Shown: positions 52,234 to 63,459, numbered from the stretch's first letter. The stretch: DNA of 64,000 nt from Azospira inquinata (GCF_018905915.1 NZ_CP064782.1:682001-746000); one strand, 5' to 3'. The notes: generated by a model from the letters alone, not told the origin. A program made the numbers and translations.

Positions 52234-55071
52234 ATGGAACTCGCCAAAAGTTTCGAACCGGCGGCTATCGAACGCCACTGGTACCCCCTCTGGGAAGAGC
52301 GCAATTACTTTGCCGCCGGCCTGGACACCTCCAACCCCAACGCCTTCTGCATTTTGCTGCCGCCACCCAATGTGACCGGCACCCTGCACATGGGGCACGG
52401 CTTCAACCAGACCCTGATGGACGCCCTCACCCGCTACCATCGCATGAAGGGGGATAACACCCTATGGCAGCCGGGGACGGACCACGCGGGCATCGCCACC
52501 CAGATCGTGGTGGAACGCCAGTTGGACAAGGAAGGCATTTCCCGCCACGACCTGGGCCGGGAAAAATTCCTGGAACGGGTCTGGCAGTGGAAAGAATATT
52601 CCGGCGGCTCCATCACCAAGCAGATGCGCCGCCTGGGCACCAGCCCGGACTGGAAGCGGGAACGCTTCACCATGGACGCGGGCCTGAACAAAATCGTCAC
52701 CGAGACCTTTGTCCGCCTCTACAAGGAAGGCCTGATCTACCGGGGCAAGCGTCTGGTCAATTGGGACCCCAAGCTGCATACCGCCGTATCTGACCTGGAA
52801 GTGGTGTCGGAAGAGGAAGACGGTTTCCTCTGGCACATCCGCTATCCCCTGGCGGACGGCAGCGGTAGCCTGACCGTGGCCACCACCCGGCCGGAAACCA
52901 TGCTGGGCGACACCGCCGTCATGGTGCACCCGGAGGATGAGCGCTATCAGCACCTGATCGGCAAAACCATCAAGCTGCCCCTCACCGACCGGGAAATTCC
53001 CATCATTGCCGACGCCTATGTGGACATGGCTTTCGGTACGGGTTGCGTCAAGGTTACCCCGGCCCACGACTTCAACGACTACGCGGTGGGTCAGCGGCAT
53101 CACCTGCCCATGATCTCCGTCCTCACCCTGGACGGGCATATCAACGACCAGGTGCCGGAGAAATACCAGGGCCTGGACCGTTTCGAGGCCCGCAAGGTGA
53201 TCGTGGCTGACCTGGAAGCCATGGGCATCCTGGAAAAGGTGGAAAAGCACAAACTCAAGGTGCCCCGGGGCGACCGGACCGGGGTAGTCATCGAGCCCAT
53301 GCTCACGGACCAGTGGTTTGTAGCCATGTCCAAGCCCGGTGCCAACGGTGCCTCCATCACCCAACAGGCCCTGGATGTGGTGGCCTCCGGAGAAATCAAG
53401 TTCTACCCGGAAAACTGGGTGAACACGTACAACCAGTGGCTCAACAACATCCAGGACTGGTGTATTTCCCGCCAGCTCTGGTGGGGCCACCAGATTCCCG
53501 CCTGGTACGGGGAAAACGGGGAAGTGTTCGTCGCCCATAACGAGGCGGAGGCCCAGGCCCAGGCAGATAAGCTGGGTTACGCCGGCCCCCTGATGCGGGA
53601 CCCGGATGTGTTGGACACCTGGTTCAGCTCCGCCCTGTGGCCCTTCTCCACCCTGGACTGGACCCCGGACTACCCGGCCCAATCCAATCCGGCCCTGGAT
53701 CTGTATCTGCCCTCCTCCGTGCTGGTCACGGGCTTCGACATTATTTTCTTCTGGGTGGCGCGCATGGTCATGATGACCAAGCACATCACCGGCAAAATCC
53801 CCTTCAAGCACGTCTATGTGCACGGCCTAATCCGGGACAGCGAAGGCCAGAAGATGTCCAAGTCCAAGGGTAACGTGCTGGACCCCATCGATCTGATCGA
53901 CGGTATCGGCATCGAAGATCTGGTGAAAAAGCGCACCTTCGGCCTGATGAACCCCAAGCAGGCGGCCCAGATCGAGAAAAAGACCCGCAAGGAATTCCCG
54001 GAAGGTATTCCCTCCTTCGGCACCGACGCCCTGCGCTTTACCTTCGCCTCCCTGGCCAGCCCGGGACGGGACATCAAGTTCGACCTGAACCGCTGCGAAG
54101 GCTACCGGAATTTCTGCAACAAGCTGTGGAATGCCACCCGCTTTGTGCTGATGAACGTGGAAGGCCAGGACCTGGCCCTGGAACACCAGCAGACTGGTCC
54201 GGGTTGCAGCGGCGGCGCCGGCTCGGAAAAACTGGATTTCTCCTTCGCCGACCGCTGGATCGTCAGCCAACTGCAACGCCTGGAACAGGATCTGGCCCAG
54301 TATTTCACCGATTACCGCTTCGATCTGGCCGCCCAGGCCCTCTACCGCTACGTCTGGGATGAGTTCTGCGACTGGTATCTGGAAATTGCCAAGGTCCAGA
54401 TCAATGGCGGCAGCGACGCCCAGGCCCGGGCTACCCGGCGCACCCTGGTGCGGGTGCTGGAGGTGATCCTACGCCTGGCCCACCCCTTCATTCCCTTTAT
54501 CACGGAAGAGCTGTGGCAGGCCGTGGCTCCCATCGCCGGCAAGAAGGACCAGGAATCGGTCATGCTCTGCGCCTATCCCCAGGCCAATCCGGACAAGCTG
54601 GACCCGGACAGCGAAGCCCGGGTGGCCCAGCTCAAGGAACTGGTGGGCGCCTGCCGTAACCTGCGGGGGGAAATGAACCTGTCCCCGGCCCAGAAGGTAC
54701 CCCTCATCGCCGCAGGGGACGCCGCCGCCCTGGAATGCTTCGCTCCCTATCTGGCTGCCCTGGCCAAGCTCTCCGAGGTGCAGATCGTCAGCGACATGCC
54801 CAAGGACGCCCTGGCCCCCGTGGCGGTGGCCGGAGAAATCCGCCTCATGCTCAAGATTGAAATTGACGTGGCGGCGGAAAAGGACCGCTTGAGCAAGGAA
54901 ATCGCCAAGCTCCAAGGGGAAATCGCCAAGGCCAAGGCCAAGCTGGACAACGCCAGCTTCGTCGCCCGGGCTCCCTCCGCCGTGGTGGAACAGGAAAAGA
55001 AACGGCTCGCCGACTTCTCCGCCACCCTGGAAAAGCTCCAGCCCCAGTTGGACAAGCTAGCCCAGGCCTAA
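52234..55071 (+). CDS. valS: Valyl-tRNA synthetase
   Basis: Class I synthetase charging tRNA-Val, 945 residues. The HIGH motif is HMGH in [19 protein letters not shown] (near 43-61). KMSKS is exact in [18 protein letters not shown] near 545. The editing domain includes [20 protein letters not shown]. The C-terminal tRNA-binding coiled coil (about 880-945) is seen as the Lys/Glu/Ala-rich [21 protein letters not shown] stretch. It is of normal length and complete. A terminator follows. Confidence 0.98.
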   Translation: MELAKSFEPAAIERHWYPLWEERNYFAAGLDTSNPNAFCILLPPPNVTGTLHMGHGFNQTLMDALTRYHRMKGDNTLWQPGTDHAGIATQIVVERQLDKEGISRHDLGREKFLERVWQWKEYSGGSITKQMRRLGTSPDWKRERFTMDAGLNKIVTETFVRLYKEGLIYRGKRLVNWDPKLHTAVSDLEVVSEEEDGFLWHIRYPLADGSGSLTVATTRPETMLGDTAVMVHPEDERYQHLIGKTIKLPLTDREIPIIADAYVDMAFGTGCVKVTPAHDFNDYAVGQRHHLPMISVLTLDGHINDQVPEKYQGLDRFEARKVIVADLEAMGILEKVEKHKLKVPRGDRTGVVIEPMLTDQWFVAMSKPGANGASITQQALDVVASGEIKFYPENWVNTYNQWLNNIQDWCISRQLWWGHQIPAWYGENGEVFVAHNEAEAQAQADKLGYAGPLMRDPDVLDTWFSSALWPFSTLDWTPDYPAQSNPALDLYLPSSVLVTGFDIIFFWVARMVMMTKHITGKIPFKHVYVHGLIRDSEGQKMSKSKGNVLDPIDLIDGIGIEDLVKKRTFGLMNPKQAAQIEKKTRKEFPEGIPSFGTDALRFTFASLASPGRDIKFDLNRCEGYRNFCNKLWNATRFVLMNVEGQDLALEHQQTGPGCSGGAGSEKLDFSFADRWIVSQLQRLEQDLAQYFTDYRFDLAAQALYRYVWDEFCDWYLEIAKVQINGGSDAQARATRRTLVRVLEVILRLAHPFIPFITEELWQAVAPIAGKKDQESVMLCAYPQANPDKLDPDSEARVAQLKELVGACRNLRGEMNLSPAQKVPLIAAGDAAALECFAPYLAALAKLSEVQIVSDMPKDALAPVAVAGEIRLMLKIEIDVAAEKDRLSKEIAKLQGEIAKAKAKLDNASFVARAPSAVVEQEKKRLADFSATLEKLQPQLDKLAQA

Positions 55072-55110
55072 GCCCAACGCCTCACGGGGGGCGGCCTGAT
55101 CGCCCCCAAG

Positions 55111-55146
55111 CCCGCCCTTCCCCCAGGGGAACGGCGGGTTTTTTTC
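55111..55146 (+). terminator. Rho-independent terminator after valS
   Basis: CCCGCC pairs with GGCGGG, and inside TTCCCC pairs with GGGGAA across one C-C mismatch. Seven Ts follow. Confidence 0.85.
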
Positions 55147-55223
55147 GGTCCTTATTCGCACCATCGGCCCCGTACGGATGGCTCATCAGAGGGAGCCTAT
55201 TCCCGTCCCCAAGCCACACCAGG

Positions 55224-57074
55224 CTAGGCTTCCGGCAGTTCCCCGGCCAGGGTCACCGGCACCAGGCCCCGCAGGCTGTTGCCCATCCACAGGGCTTCGG
55301 CCTGCTGCACATCGGACCAATACAGCACCCGTTCCCGCACCGCCCCGGTGTCCAGCAGATGGCGGCGCAACACCCCGGGCAACAGGCCCGAGGCCAGGGC
55401 GGGGGTCCAGCACTGGCCGTCCAGCTGGAGGAACAGATTGCTCCTGGCCCCTTCGCAAACCTCGCCCCGCTCATTGAGGAACAGGGCGTCAAAGCCCCCC
55501 GCCCGGGCGGTCACCCGAGCCAGGGTCTGGTCATACCGGCCCCGTACCGTGGTTTTATGGGCCAGGAGATAGTTGCCGCTATCCAACACCTCCCGGGCCA
55601 GATACAGCCGCTGTTCTCCATGCAAGGGGGTCAGGGGCTGAATGAGGTGGGTCAGGCGCCCCCCATGATCCAGGCTCAACCGGAGGCGATAACGGCCCTG
55701 GGGATGGTCCGCCGCCAGACGATCCAAGAGGGCATCGAAAGCCCCTGGGTCAAAGGCAAACCCCAGACTGCGGGCAGAAGCTTCCAGGCGCTGCCGGTGG
55801 TAATCCCGGTAGGGCAAAGCCCCGTCATGGAGCCCCAGGGTTTCCAGCAGGGCAAAGCCTGGATCGTGGTCCGTAAGAAAGCGGGCCTTGAGCAGGCACT
55901 CCCGGTATTCCCGGTCTGGCGCCGCGTCCAGGGTGATACCGCTGCCCACCCCCAGACTGCCCGTCCCCCCTTCGTTCCAGAGTAGGCTGCGGATCGCCAC
56001 ATTGAGGCAAAAGCGCCCGTCCGGGGCCTGCCAGCCCAGGCTGCCCGTATAAAGGCCCCGGGGGCGCCCCTCCAGTTCACCGATGATTTCCATGGCCCGT
56101 AGCTTGGGTGCCCCCGTAATGGAACCGCAGGGAAACAGGGCAGGCAGCAGCCGATCCCAGCTTTGTGCCGCCCCCCGGGCCTGAATGGTGGAGGTCATCT
56201 GAAACAGGGTGGGATAGGCCTCCACGGTAAAGAGTTCGGGCACCGTCACGCCTCCCGGGGGGGCCAGACGCCCCAGGTCGTTACGGAGCAAATCCACGAT
56301 CATGAGGTTTTCCGCCCGCTCCTTGGGGGAAGCCCGCAGGTCGGCGGCCAGGGCCTGATCCTCCGCCGCCGTAGCGCCCCGGGGAGCGGTGCCCTTCATG
56401 GGCCGGGCGGTCAGCAGCCCACCCTCCCCCGCCACGAATAATTCGGGGGATAGGGACAGGCAGGTCATTTCCGGCATGGCCACCAGGGCGCCCAGGGGGC
56501 CGGGCTGACGCCGACGCAGCGCGGCGTAGAACAGCAGGGGGTCCCCGTAGCAGCGGAAATGGAGGGGGATGGTGAAATTGACCTGGTAGCAGTCCCCCGC
56601 CCGGATATAGGCGTGGATGGCCTGAATGGCCCGGGTGTAGGCAGCTTCATCCAGCGCCGGGCTCAGGGCGCCGACCCCCGGGTAGCACCGGGCTTCGGGC
56701 AGACTGGCCCGATGGCATTCCAGGGCTTGGGCAAACTCCGCCTCGTCCAGCCGCCGGGGCTCGGGAAAGGCCCAGAGATGCCCCAGCCCCCCATCCTCCG
56801 GACCGGGCAGCTTGGCGGCCCGGGGCTCCAGGGCCGTCCCCAGTTCGTAATCCAGGGCCAGATACAGCCAAGCGCCCCCGGCCCGGGCCTCTTCGGCCTG
56901 GGACAGGCTGCTACGCCAGTTGTCCCGGGTCAGGCGCCAATGGTGGGAGGGCTGGCTGAAGAGGCGTAACCCATCCTGGGTTTCACTGAGAATGAAACCG
57001 TTGGCGGGAAAGGGAGAAGGAGGAACGGCGGGGCGGCCCCCCAAGCCGGAAGCGGTCTCCCGGCGGGGACTCAT
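55224..57074 (-). CDS. pabBC: Fused aminodeoxychorismate synthase component I / aminodeoxychorismate lyase
   Basis: A 616-residue fusion. The N-terminal about 365 residues are PabB: AYTRAIQAIHAYIRAGDCYQVNFT, RPMKGTAPRGATAAED (Lys in the PIKGT-type position, marking ADC rather than anthranilate synthase), FPCGSITGAPKLRAMEII, and GSGITLDAAPDREYRECL. The C-terminal about 235 residues are a PLP-dependent fold IV PabC: LLAHKTTVRGRYDQTL (with the PLP Lys), ALFLNERGEVCEGARSNLFL. Together they convert chorismate to p-aminobenzoate for folate, with an amidotransferase encoded elsewhere. Start overlaps the tusA stop (ATGA). Confidence 0.93.
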   Translation of the reverse strand: MSPRRETASGLGGRPAVPPSPFPANGFILSETQDGLRLFSQPSHHWRLTRDNWRSSLSQAEEARAGGAWLYLALDYELGTALEPRAAKLPGPEDGGLGHLWAFPEPRRLDEAEFAQALECHRASLPEARCYPGVGALSPALDEAAYTRAIQAIHAYIRAGDCYQVNFTIPLHFRCYGDPLLFYAALRRRQPGPLGALVAMPEMTCLSLSPELFVAGEGGLLTARPMKGTAPRGATAAEDQALAADLRASPKERAENLMIVDLLRNDLGRLAPPGGVTVPELFTVEAYPTLFQMTSTIQARGAAQSWDRLLPALFPCGSITGAPKLRAMEIIGELEGRPRGLYTGSLGWQAPDGRFCLNVAIRSLLWNEGGTGSLGVGSGITLDAAPDREYRECLLKARFLTDHDPGFALLETLGLHDGALPYRDYHRQRLEASARSLGFAFDPGAFDALLDRLAADHPQGRYRLRLSLDHGGRLTHLIQPLTPLHGEQRLYLAREVLDSGNYLLAHKTTVRGRYDQTLARVTARAGGFDALFLNERGEVCEGARSNLFLQLDGQCWTPALASGLLPGVLRRHLLDTGAVRERVLYWSDVQQAEALWMGNSLRGLVPVTLAGELPEA

Positions 57075-57298
57075 TTACGCCGGAAGTAGAATTCAAAGAC
57101 CTGATCGGTCTCCGTGGAAGACAGCAAGTCATTGCCCGTTTGCCGGGCAAAAGCTTGAAAATCCTTCACCGAGCCCGGATCGGTAGCCTGGACCCGGAGG
57201 ATTTGGCCGGTTTCCATAGTAGCCAGGGCTTTCTTGGTACGCAAAATGGGCAGGGGGCAGTTCAGGCCCTTAACGTCTAATTCCCGGTCGAAGGTCAT
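57071..57298 (-). CDS. tusA: TusA-family sulfur carrier
   Basis: A 75-residue TusA/SirA-like protein. LDVKGLNCPLPILRTKKALATM contains the CPxP motif with the sulfur-accepting cysteine at residue 14, and the last strand is FEFYFRRK. TusA passes persulfide sulfur from cysteine desulfurase toward tRNA thiolation and other acceptors such as molybdenum cofactor enzymes. Start ATG 57298. Its stop overlaps the pabBC start, so the two share a transcript. Confidence 0.93.
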   Translation of the reverse strand: MTFDRELDVKGLNCPLPILRTKKALATMETGQILRVQATDPGSVKDFQAFARQTGNDLLSSTETDQVFEFYFRRK

Positions 57299-57370
57299 TT
57301 TAATTCAGCAAGTGGAACGGTTGGGAGGCCATTTTAACCCTGGCACCAGCCTCCCACCCAGGGTCCGGGG

Positions 57371-58834
57371 CTAACGATCCTTCATTTCATCCTGCTGGCG
57401 CCGACGCAGTTCCCGCAGCCGGGCATCCACCATGGACAGCTCATAGAAATTGCCGTCCCCGGCCTGCTGGGCCAGTTGCAATTGCTCAATGGCCTGAGCC
57501 GTCTGGCCCAGCAGGGCGTAATACTCGGCCTGGGCCCGATGCTGCTGCAAATGACGGCCCATGGCCGAATAGGTCTTGGCTTCCAGGCCGTAGAGCCGGT
57601 AATCCTGGGGCCGGTACTGGCGCTGGTTATCCAGGAACGCAATCAGGGTGCTGTACTGGCCCTCGGCGTAAAGGGCATCCCCGTAGGCGTAAATCAGGGC
57701 CGGATTGCCCGGATAGGTTTTCATGGCACTACGCAGCAAGGCTGCCGCCCCCGCCGGGTCACCCTGGGCGGACCGCAGACTGGCCGCCAGATTATCCACC
57801 AGGGGAGAAACAGCTTTCAGGCGGTGCAACAGCTGCACTTCCTTCTCCGCCCCGGCAAAATCCCGGGCCCGCAGCTGGGCCTGGGCCAGGCCGTAATGGG
57901 TGGCCGCCTCGCTGGAAAACTTCTTTTCCTTAAGCAGGCTGGAGAAATCTGCCACCGCATCCGCCGGAGTCCCCTGCTGGGCCCGGAGTTTGGCCCGTAT
58001 CAGTTGAAAATCCAGGCTGTCCGGCACCTGCTTGTAGTGGGCGTTCTGGGCCCGGTTTTCCATATCCGCGATCCGCTCCGTAGTCAGAGGGTGGGTGCGC
58101 AGATAGGCAGGGGCATTGTTTTCATAGACCCGGGTGGCCTTGGCCAGACGGCTGAAAAATTCCCCCATGGCCCGGGGATCAAAACCCGCTTTTTGCAGGG
58201 TCTGGAAGCCGATACGGTCCGCTTCCCGTTCGTAATCCCGGGAATAGGCCAGCTGGGATTGGACCGCTGCCGCCTGGGTGGCCGCCATGGCCCCCCCGGC
58301 CACCTGGGGATTGTTACGGGCCGCCAGGAGGGCCAGACCCATGGCCACCATGGCCGCAATGGATTGCTGTTTGGAGGTGGTAATGCCCCGGGCCAGGTGG
58401 TGCTGGGTCACGTGGGACAGTTCGTGGGCCAATACCCCAGCCAGTTCCGACTCACTCTGGGCCGCCAGCAAAAGGCCCGTATTCACCCCCACATAGCCCC
58501 CGTAGGTGGCAAAGGCGTTGATGGTGGGGTCTTTCATGGCAAAAAAGATGAAGCCGTAGCCCGGGTCCGGGCAGGCCGCCGCCAGCCGCCCCCCCACCTG
58601 ATTCAGGTAGGTGGTCACTTCCGGATCGTCGAGAAAGCTGGGGTCCTGGCGGATCTCATTCATCACCTTCTGGCCGATCTGCTTTTCCATGGCCGGACTC
58701 AGCTCGTTTTGGGAAACATCCCCCAAATCCGGCAAATCATCCGCATGAAGCAACGCCGGATAGGCCAACAACAGGGAGAGGGCCAGGGCGGAAAGGCGAG
58801 ACAAACGGGAAGCACGGGACAGGGAAAGGAACAT
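57371..58834 (-). CDS. bepA: M48 metalloprotease with TPR repeats (BepA-like)
   Basis: A 487-residue periplasmic protease/chaperone, the same length as E. coli BepA. A signal peptide (about 1-30, LHADDLPD after cleavage) precedes the M48 domain with the zinc motif HELSHVTQHH near residue 140 and the third ligand in YEREADRIGFQTL near 205. The C-terminal part (about 290-485) consists of TPR-like helical pairs (YGLAQAQLRARDFAGAEKE; AYGDALYAEGQYSTLIAFL; YYALLGQTAQAIEQLQLA). BepA-type proteins check LptD and BAM assembly in the outer membrane. It is divergent from moaC. Confidence 0.93.
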   Translation of the reverse strand: MFLSLSRASRLSRLSALALSLLLAYPALLHADDLPDLGDVSQNELSPAMEKQIGQKVMNEIRQDPSFLDDPEVTTYLNQVGGRLAAACPDPGYGFIFFAMKDPTINAFATYGGYVGVNTGLLLAAQSESELAGVLAHELSHVTQHHLARGITTSKQQSIAAMVAMGLALLAARNNPQVAGGAMAATQAAAVQSQLAYSRDYEREADRIGFQTLQKAGFDPRAMGEFFSRLAKATRVYENNAPAYLRTHPLTTERIADMENRAQNAHYKQVPDSLDFQLIRAKLRAQQGTPADAVADFSSLLKEKKFSSEAATHYGLAQAQLRARDFAGAEKEVQLLHRLKAVSPLVDNLAASLRSAQGDPAGAAALLRSAMKTYPGNPALIYAYGDALYAEGQYSTLIAFLDNQRQYRPQDYRLYGLEAKTYSAMGRHLQQHRAQAEYYALLGQTAQAIEQLQLAQQAGDGNFYELSMVDARLRELRRRQQDEMKDR

Positions 58835-58903
58835 GGCCAGAAAGCCCGAAATGAGGAAAGCAAGGTACTATGATACTCGAAGCCATTTCCCCTGATCCTG
58901 ACC

Positions 58904-59392
58904 ATGCCTGACGCCTCTCCCCTCACCCATTTCGACAACCAAGGACAAGCCCACATGGTGGATGTGGGCGACAAGCCGGAGACCCATCGCCGGGCCGTGG
59001 CGGAGGGCCGGATCACCATGGCCCCAGCCACCCTGGACCTGATTCTTGCTGGCAGTGCCAAAAAGGGCGACGTGCTGGGGGTTGCCCGCATCGCCGCCAT
59101 TCAGGCCACCAAGCGCACGGGTGAACTGATTCCCCTGTGTCACCCCATTCCCCTCACCCGGGTTGCCGTGGAACTGATCCCCGAGCCGGAACAACAGGCG
59201 GTCCGCTGCATCGCCACCACGGAATGCTACAGCCGCACCGGGGTAGAAATGGAAGCCCTCACCGCCGTCAGCGTGGGCCTGCTCACCATCTACGATATGT
59301 GCAAGGCTGCCGACCGGGGTATGTGCATCGACGGCATCCGCCTGCTGCGGAAAGAAGGGGGAAAGTCGGGGATTTGGACGGCGGAAGCCTAG
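58904..59392 (+). CDS. moaC: Cyclic pyranopterin monophosphate synthase (MoaC)
   Basis: MoaC completes conversion of the MoaA product to cyclic pyranopterin monophosphate in molybdenum cofactor synthesis. The 162-residue protein has [53 protein letters not shown] (the LIPLCHP loop is diagnostic) and [28 protein letters not shown] with the active-site Lys/Asp region. Normal length. A molybdopterin-using oxidoreductase is encoded at 10199-10762. Confidence 0.97.
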   Translation: MPDASPLTHFDNQGQAHMVDVGDKPETHRRAVAEGRITMAPATLDLILAGSAKKGDVLGVARIAAIQATKRTGELIPLCHPIPLTRVAVELIPEPEQQAVRCIATTECYSRTGVEMEALTAVSVGLLTIYDMCKAADRGMCIDGIRLLRKEGGKSGIWTAEA

Positions 59393-59606
59393 GGGCAGGA
59401 TTCCCTGCGTCGCAGAAACGGGCGGAATTTCCGGGGAGCCACGGACACCAGGATAGCCTCTCGGTCCCCCTGACCAGCCCCCCAACCTCACAGAACAACG
59501 GCAGGTTCGGTACACTGGCGGCTAATAGCGGGAAGCGGCAGGCTAGAAAAAGCCCTTGGATGCGCGGTTTCGCTTACACACGCCCCCCATTCTCCATCCC
59601 ACCCAA

Positions 59607-59640
59607 AGAAAAAAGCCCGCCAAAACTGGCGGGCTTTTCT
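59607..59640 (-). terminator. Terminator shared by csp and possibly moaC
   Basis: AAAAGCCCGCCA pairs with TGGCGGGCTTTT around an AAAC loop. On the minus strand six Ts follow, 17 bases after the csp stop; on the plus strand four Ts follow. Confidence 0.88.
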
Positions 59641-59656
59641 GGGATCCAGCGAACGA

Positions 59657-59860
59657 TTAGGCGCGTTGGATATTGGAAGCTTGCTTGCCCTTGGGGCCTT
59701 GGGTCACGTCGAAGCTGACCTTTTCGCCTTCCTTCAGGGTCTTGAAACCATTCATGGTGATGGCGGAGAAGTGGGCGAACAAATCTTCACTGCCGTCGTC
59801 CGGAGTGATGAAACCAAAACCTTTGGCGTCGTTAAACCATTTAACCGTACCAGTTGCCAT
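59657..59860 (-). CDS. csp: Cold-shock domain protein
   Basis: A 67-residue single cold-shock domain RNA chaperone. [21 protein letters not shown] contains RNP1 (KGFGFI), and DLFAHFSAI is RNP2 in shape. It ends in the typical [13 protein letters not shown] 59860 is preceded by GGAAAG; the longer frame is only leader sequence. The mRNA leader is about 143 bases if it starts at the TTGACG/TAAAAA promoter upstream, as for cspA-type genes controlled by leader structure. The particular paralogue (cspA, cspD or cspE type) cannot be decided. Confidence 0.95.
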   Translation of the reverse strand: MATGTVKWFNDAKGFGFITPDDGSEDLFAHFSAITMNGFKTLKEGEKVSFDVTQGPKGKQASNIQRA

Positions 59861-60009
59861 AGTGCTACTTTCCTTCATGAATATAGGTGAAACCGGGAAC
59901 TACTTTGCGTTGACTCCCCGACTGTCATGTTTGGATTTCAAGGAACGGCATGCAGTCGAGGTTGTTACCACGGCAAAACCAGTACGGCTTGAAGCCAAAC
60001 ACTTTGGGC

Positions 60010-60039
60010 TTTTTACGCTAAGTTATTTAGAGACGTCAA
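60010..60039 (-). promoter_or_regulatory. Probable promoter of the cold-shock gene
   Basis: TTGACG (60034-60039) and TAAAAA (60010-60015) on the minus strand, 18 bases apart, in the A+T-rich region between csp and clpS. It implies an untranslated leader of about 143 bases. Confidence 0.5.
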
Positions 60040-60140
60040 GCTTTTTTGCAGTTTGCAAGGAAAATTATTTCGGCATAAACCAGAAATGCCTATTTTTTAG
60101 GCACTTTGGGCGTATTGCACATTACTGAAACCCTATTAGA

Positions 60141-60467
60141 ATGGACCACATGGGCACCCTACAGGAAAACAGTCAGGACGGCGTTTTGCTTGAGAAGGAG
60201 AGATCCAAGTTAAAGCCGCCGCCCCTCTTTAAGGTACTGTTGTTGAATGACGATTTCACCCCGATGGATTTCGTTATTGTGGTCCTGCAGAAGTTTTTTG
60301 CCATGAACCGAGAACAAGCGACGCGAATCATGCTCAAAGTTCACAAGGAGGGTCGAGGTCTCTGCGGCGTCTACCCCCGAGATATTGCCGCCAGCAAAGT
60401 GGAGCAAGTCGTTGCATTTGCGCGCCAGAACCAGCATCCCCTGGCGTGCGTCATGGAGGAAAACTAA
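60141..60467 (+). CDS. clpS: ATP-dependent Clp protease adaptor ClpS
   Basis: A 108-residue N-end-rule adaptor that passes substrates with Leu, Phe, Tyr or Trp N-termini to ClpA. A flexible N-terminus is followed by [26 protein letters not shown] (the NDDxTPM motif near residues 36-42 forms the N-degron pocket) and [25 protein letters not shown], with conserved His in [12 protein letters not shown] 60141 or 60150 can start it. clpA begins at the base after its stop. Confidence 0.97.
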   Translation: MDHMGTLQENSQDGVLLEKERSKLKPPPLFKVLLLNDDFTPMDFVIVVLQKFFAMNREQATRIMLKVHKEGRGLCGVYPRDIAASKVEQVVAFARQNQHPLACVMEEN

Positions 60468-62723
60468 ATGATTGCGCAGGAACTGGAAGTCAGCTTGCAC
60501 ATGGCCTTTGTGGAAGCGCGACAAAAACGCCACGAATTCATTACGGTGGAGCATCTGCTGCTGGCTTTGCTGGACAACCCGTCCGCCGCAGAAGCTCTAC
60601 GCGCCTGCGCCGCCAGTCTGGAGCAATTGCGCCGGGATCTGGGCAATTTCATCACCGAGCACACCCCCACCGTGGCCGGTGAGGAAGACATCGACACCCA
60701 GCCCACCCTGGGCTTCCAAAGGGTTATCCAGCGGGCCATCCTCCACGTCCAATCGTCGGGCAAGAAGGAAGTCACCGGGGCCAATGTGCTGGTGGCCATT
60801 TTTGGGGAAAAGGATTCCCACGCGGTCTATTTCCTGCAAAAGCAGGGGGTAACTCGGCTGGATATCGTGAATTTCATCGCCCACGGCATCAGCAAAGCGC
60901 CCCAGGCCGCCAAGGCGGAAGCGGAGCAGGAAACGGAAGGGGAAGCCCGGAGCGAAAGCGGCCCCCTGGAGAACTACACCATCAACCTGAACGCCCTGGC
61001 CCTGCAAGGCAAGATCGATCCCCTGATCGGCCGGGACAAGGAACTGGAACGGGTAATCCAAACCCTGTGCCGGCGCCGCAAGAACAATCCCCTCCTGGTG
61101 GGGGAAGCGGGGGTGGGCAAAACCGCCATCGCGGAAGGCCTGGCCCGGCGGGTGGTGGAAGGCAATGTGCCGGACATTCTGTCTCAGGCCAATGTCTACG
61201 CCCTGGACATGGGCGCCCTGCTGGCTGGCACCAAGTACCGGGGGGATTTCGAGCAACGCCTGAAGGGGGTGTTGAAGCAGTTGCAGGAAAACCCCAACGC
61301 CATTCTCTTCATTGACGAAATCCATACCCTGATCGGCGCGGGTGCTGCTTCCGGGGGCACCCTGGATGCGTCCAACCTGCTTAAACCGGCCCTGTCCGGC
61401 GGCCAGTTGAAGTGCATTGGCGCCACCACCTACACGGAATACCGGGGCATTTTCGAGAAGGACCACGCCCTCTCCCGGCGCTTCCAAAAGATCGACGTGA
61501 ATGAGCCTTCCCAGGCGGAAACGGTGGAAATCCTCAAGGGATTGAAGACCCGCTTCGAGTCCCACCACGGGGTCAAGTATTCCTCCGCCGCCATTCACTC
61601 CGCCGTGGAGCTGTCGGCCCGCTTCATCACCGACCGGCACCTGCCGGACAAGGCCATCGACGTCATCGACGAGGCAGGGGCAGCTCAACGCATCCTGCCC
61701 AAGTCCCGGCAGAAAAAGCTCATCGGCAAGCCGGAAATCGAAGAAATCGTGGCCAAGATCGCCCGTATTCCCTCCACCCACGTGTCCAATGATGACCGGA
61801 CCGTACTGAAGAATCTGGAGCGGGATCTGAAAGCCACCGTTTTTGGCCAGGATCAGGCCATCGACGCCCTGGCCAAGGCCATCAAAATGGCCCGCTCCGG
61901 CCTGGGCAATCCGGGCAAGCCCATCGGCGCCTTCCTCTTTTCCGGCCCCACCGGGGTAGGCAAGACGGAGGTGGCCAAGCAGCTGGCCTATTGCATGGGC
62001 ATCGACCTGGTGCGTTTCGATATGTCCGAATACATGGAGCGCCACGCCGTCTCCCGCCTGATCGGAGCGCCTCCCGGGTATGTGGGTTTTGACCAGGGCG
62101 GCCTGCTCACGGAAGCGGTGACCAAGAAGCCCTATTGCGTCCTGCTCCTGGACGAAATTGAAAAGGCCCATCCGGACATCTACAACATTCTGTTGCAGGT
62201 CATGGACCACGGCACCCTGACGGACAACAACGGGCGTAAGGCGGATTTCCGCAATGTGGTGATTATCATGACCACCAACGCGGGAGCCGCCGATTTGCAA
62301 AAGCCGGTGATGGGCTTTACCAACGCCAAGGAAACCGGGGACGAACTGGTGGAAATCAAGCGCCTCTTCAGCCCCGAATTCCGCAACCGGCTGGACGGGG
62401 TAATTTCCTTCCGGCCCCTGGACCACGACATCATCCTGCGGGTGGTGGACAAGTTCCTCATGCAGCTGGAGGAACAGCTCCACGAAAAGAAGGTGGAAGC
62501 CATCTTTACCGACGCCCTGAAGGACATGCTGGCGGAGCGGGGCTTTGATCCCCTCATGGGGGCCCGGCCCATGGCCCGCCTCATCCAGGACACCATCCGG
62601 TCAGCCCTGGCGGACGAGCTCCTATTCGGGCGGCTGCTCCACGGGGGTAAGGTAACGGTGGATGTGGATGAAAAGGATCAGGTGAAGCTGGCCTTCGCGG
62701 AAGAAGCGGAAACCGTGGCCTGA
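60468..62723 (+). CDS. clpA: ATP-dependent Clp protease ATP-binding subunit ClpA
   Basis: A 751-residue AAA+ unfoldase that feeds substrates to ClpP. The N domain (about 1-145) starts [35 protein letters not shown]. The first ATPase domain has Walker [10 protein letters not shown] near 211 and Walker B in [13 protein letters not shown]. The second has GPTGVGKTE near 492, [15 protein letters not shown], and sensor residues. The IGL-type ClpP-binding loop is seen as [18 protein letters not shown] sequence only by position and was not verified. Normal ClpA length, lacking the ClpB middle coiled coil. Co-transcribed with clpS. Confidence 0.98.
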   Translation: MIAQELEVSLHMAFVEARQKRHEFITVEHLLLALLDNPSAAEALRACAASLEQLRRDLGNFITEHTPTVAGEEDIDTQPTLGFQRVIQRAILHVQSSGKKEVTGANVLVAIFGEKDSHAVYFLQKQGVTRLDIVNFIAHGISKAPQAAKAEAEQETEGEARSESGPLENYTINLNALALQGKIDPLIGRDKELERVIQTLCRRRKNNPLLVGEAGVGKTAIAEGLARRVVEGNVPDILSQANVYALDMGALLAGTKYRGDFEQRLKGVLKQLQENPNAILFIDEIHTLIGAGAASGGTLDASNLLKPALSGGQLKCIGATTYTEYRGIFEKDHALSRRFQKIDVNEPSQAETVEILKGLKTRFESHHGVKYSSAAIHSAVELSARFITDRHLPDKAIDVIDEAGAAQRILPKSRQKKLIGKPEIEEIVAKIARIPSTHVSNDDRTVLKNLERDLKATVFGQDQAIDALAKAIKMARSGLGNPGKPIGAFLFSGPTGVGKTEVAKQLAYCMGIDLVRFDMSEYMERHAVSRLIGAPPGYVGFDQGGLLTEAVTKKPYCVLLLDEIEKAHPDIYNILLQVMDHGTLTDNNGRKADFRNVVIIMTTNAGAADLQKPVMGFTNAKETGDELVEIKRLFSPEFRNRLDGVISFRPLDHDIILRVVDKFLMQLEEQLHEKKVEAIFTDALKDMLAERGFDPLMGARPMARLIQDTIRSALADELLFGRLLHGGKVTVDVDEKDQVKLAFAEEAETVA

Positions 62724-62750
62724 CCCCGTTTTCCATCCGCTGTTACAACA

Positions 62751-62781
62751 AAAGCCATGCCCCCGGGCATGGCTTTTTTGT
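62751..62781 (+). terminator. Rho-independent terminator after clpA
   Basis: AAAAGCCATGCCC pairs with GGGCATGGCTTTT around a short CC loop, followed by further Ts. Confidence 0.9.
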
Positions 62782-62831
62782 ATGCTGTGTCTCCAACCGG
62801 CAACTAGGACCGGCTTTTCACGGAGACCATC

Positions 62832-63323
62832 ATGACCTTCACCACCCCGGATTTATGCGACGCCCACGAGTCTGCCATCGGCAAGACCCTGCGGGTGGTC
62901 ACCCCCATGTTTAAGCGCTACGGCGCCCGTCCCCGTTTTGTGGGGCGCATCGTCACCCTCAAGGTGTTCGAGGACAATTCCCTGGTACGGGAAGCCCTGA
63001 ATCAGCCTGGGGAAGGCAAGGTACTGGTGGTGGATGGGGGCGGCTCCCTGCGCTGCGCCCTGCTCGGCGACCAGCTGGCGTTTCTTGCCAACGACAAGGG
63101 CTGGGAAGGCATTGTGGTCTATGGCTGCATTCGGGATTCGGCGGAAATCGCCCGCATCGACCTGGGCGTCCGGGCCCTGGACACCCATCCCCAGAAGAGC
63201 ATTAAGAAAGGCGTGGGGGAGAATAACGTGCCCGTCACCTTCGGCGGCGTAACATTCCATTCGGATGAATGGCTTTACGCTGATGAAGATGGCATTCTGG
63301 TTTCCGCCACGCCCCTGCTGTAG
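62832..63323 (+). CDS. rraA: RraA family protein (RNase E regulator / HMG aldolase-like)
   Basis: A 163-residue RraA-like protein. [66 protein letters not shown] and [27 protein letters not shown] match RraA throughout. The G-x-R/G-D-x20-R-D motif of the related metal-dependent 4-hydroxy-4-methyl-2-oxoglutarate/oxaloacetate aldolases (here LLGDQLA ... CIRD) is intact. Many betaproteobacterial members may therefore be aldolases/decarboxylases rather than RNase E inhibitors. It stands alone between the clpA terminator and aceA. Confidence 0.92.
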   Translation: MTFTTPDLCDAHESAIGKTLRVVTPMFKRYGARPRFVGRIVTLKVFEDNSLVREALNQPGEGKVLVVDGGGSLRCALLGDQLAFLANDKGWEGIVVYGCIRDSAEIARIDLGVRALDTHPQKSIKKGVGENNVPVTFGGVTFHSDEWLYADEDGILVSATPLL

Positions 63324-63459
63324 GGCCTGGGGAAGCGGCGAGGCGGCGCCGGAATACCGCCCTGCACCGGCCCCGGTCATTTCACGCCGGCAAACGCCGT
63401 TTCGCAATATGAAAATGCAATTTTAATATGATGATTTAAATAGAAAAAATAATGTCTTC

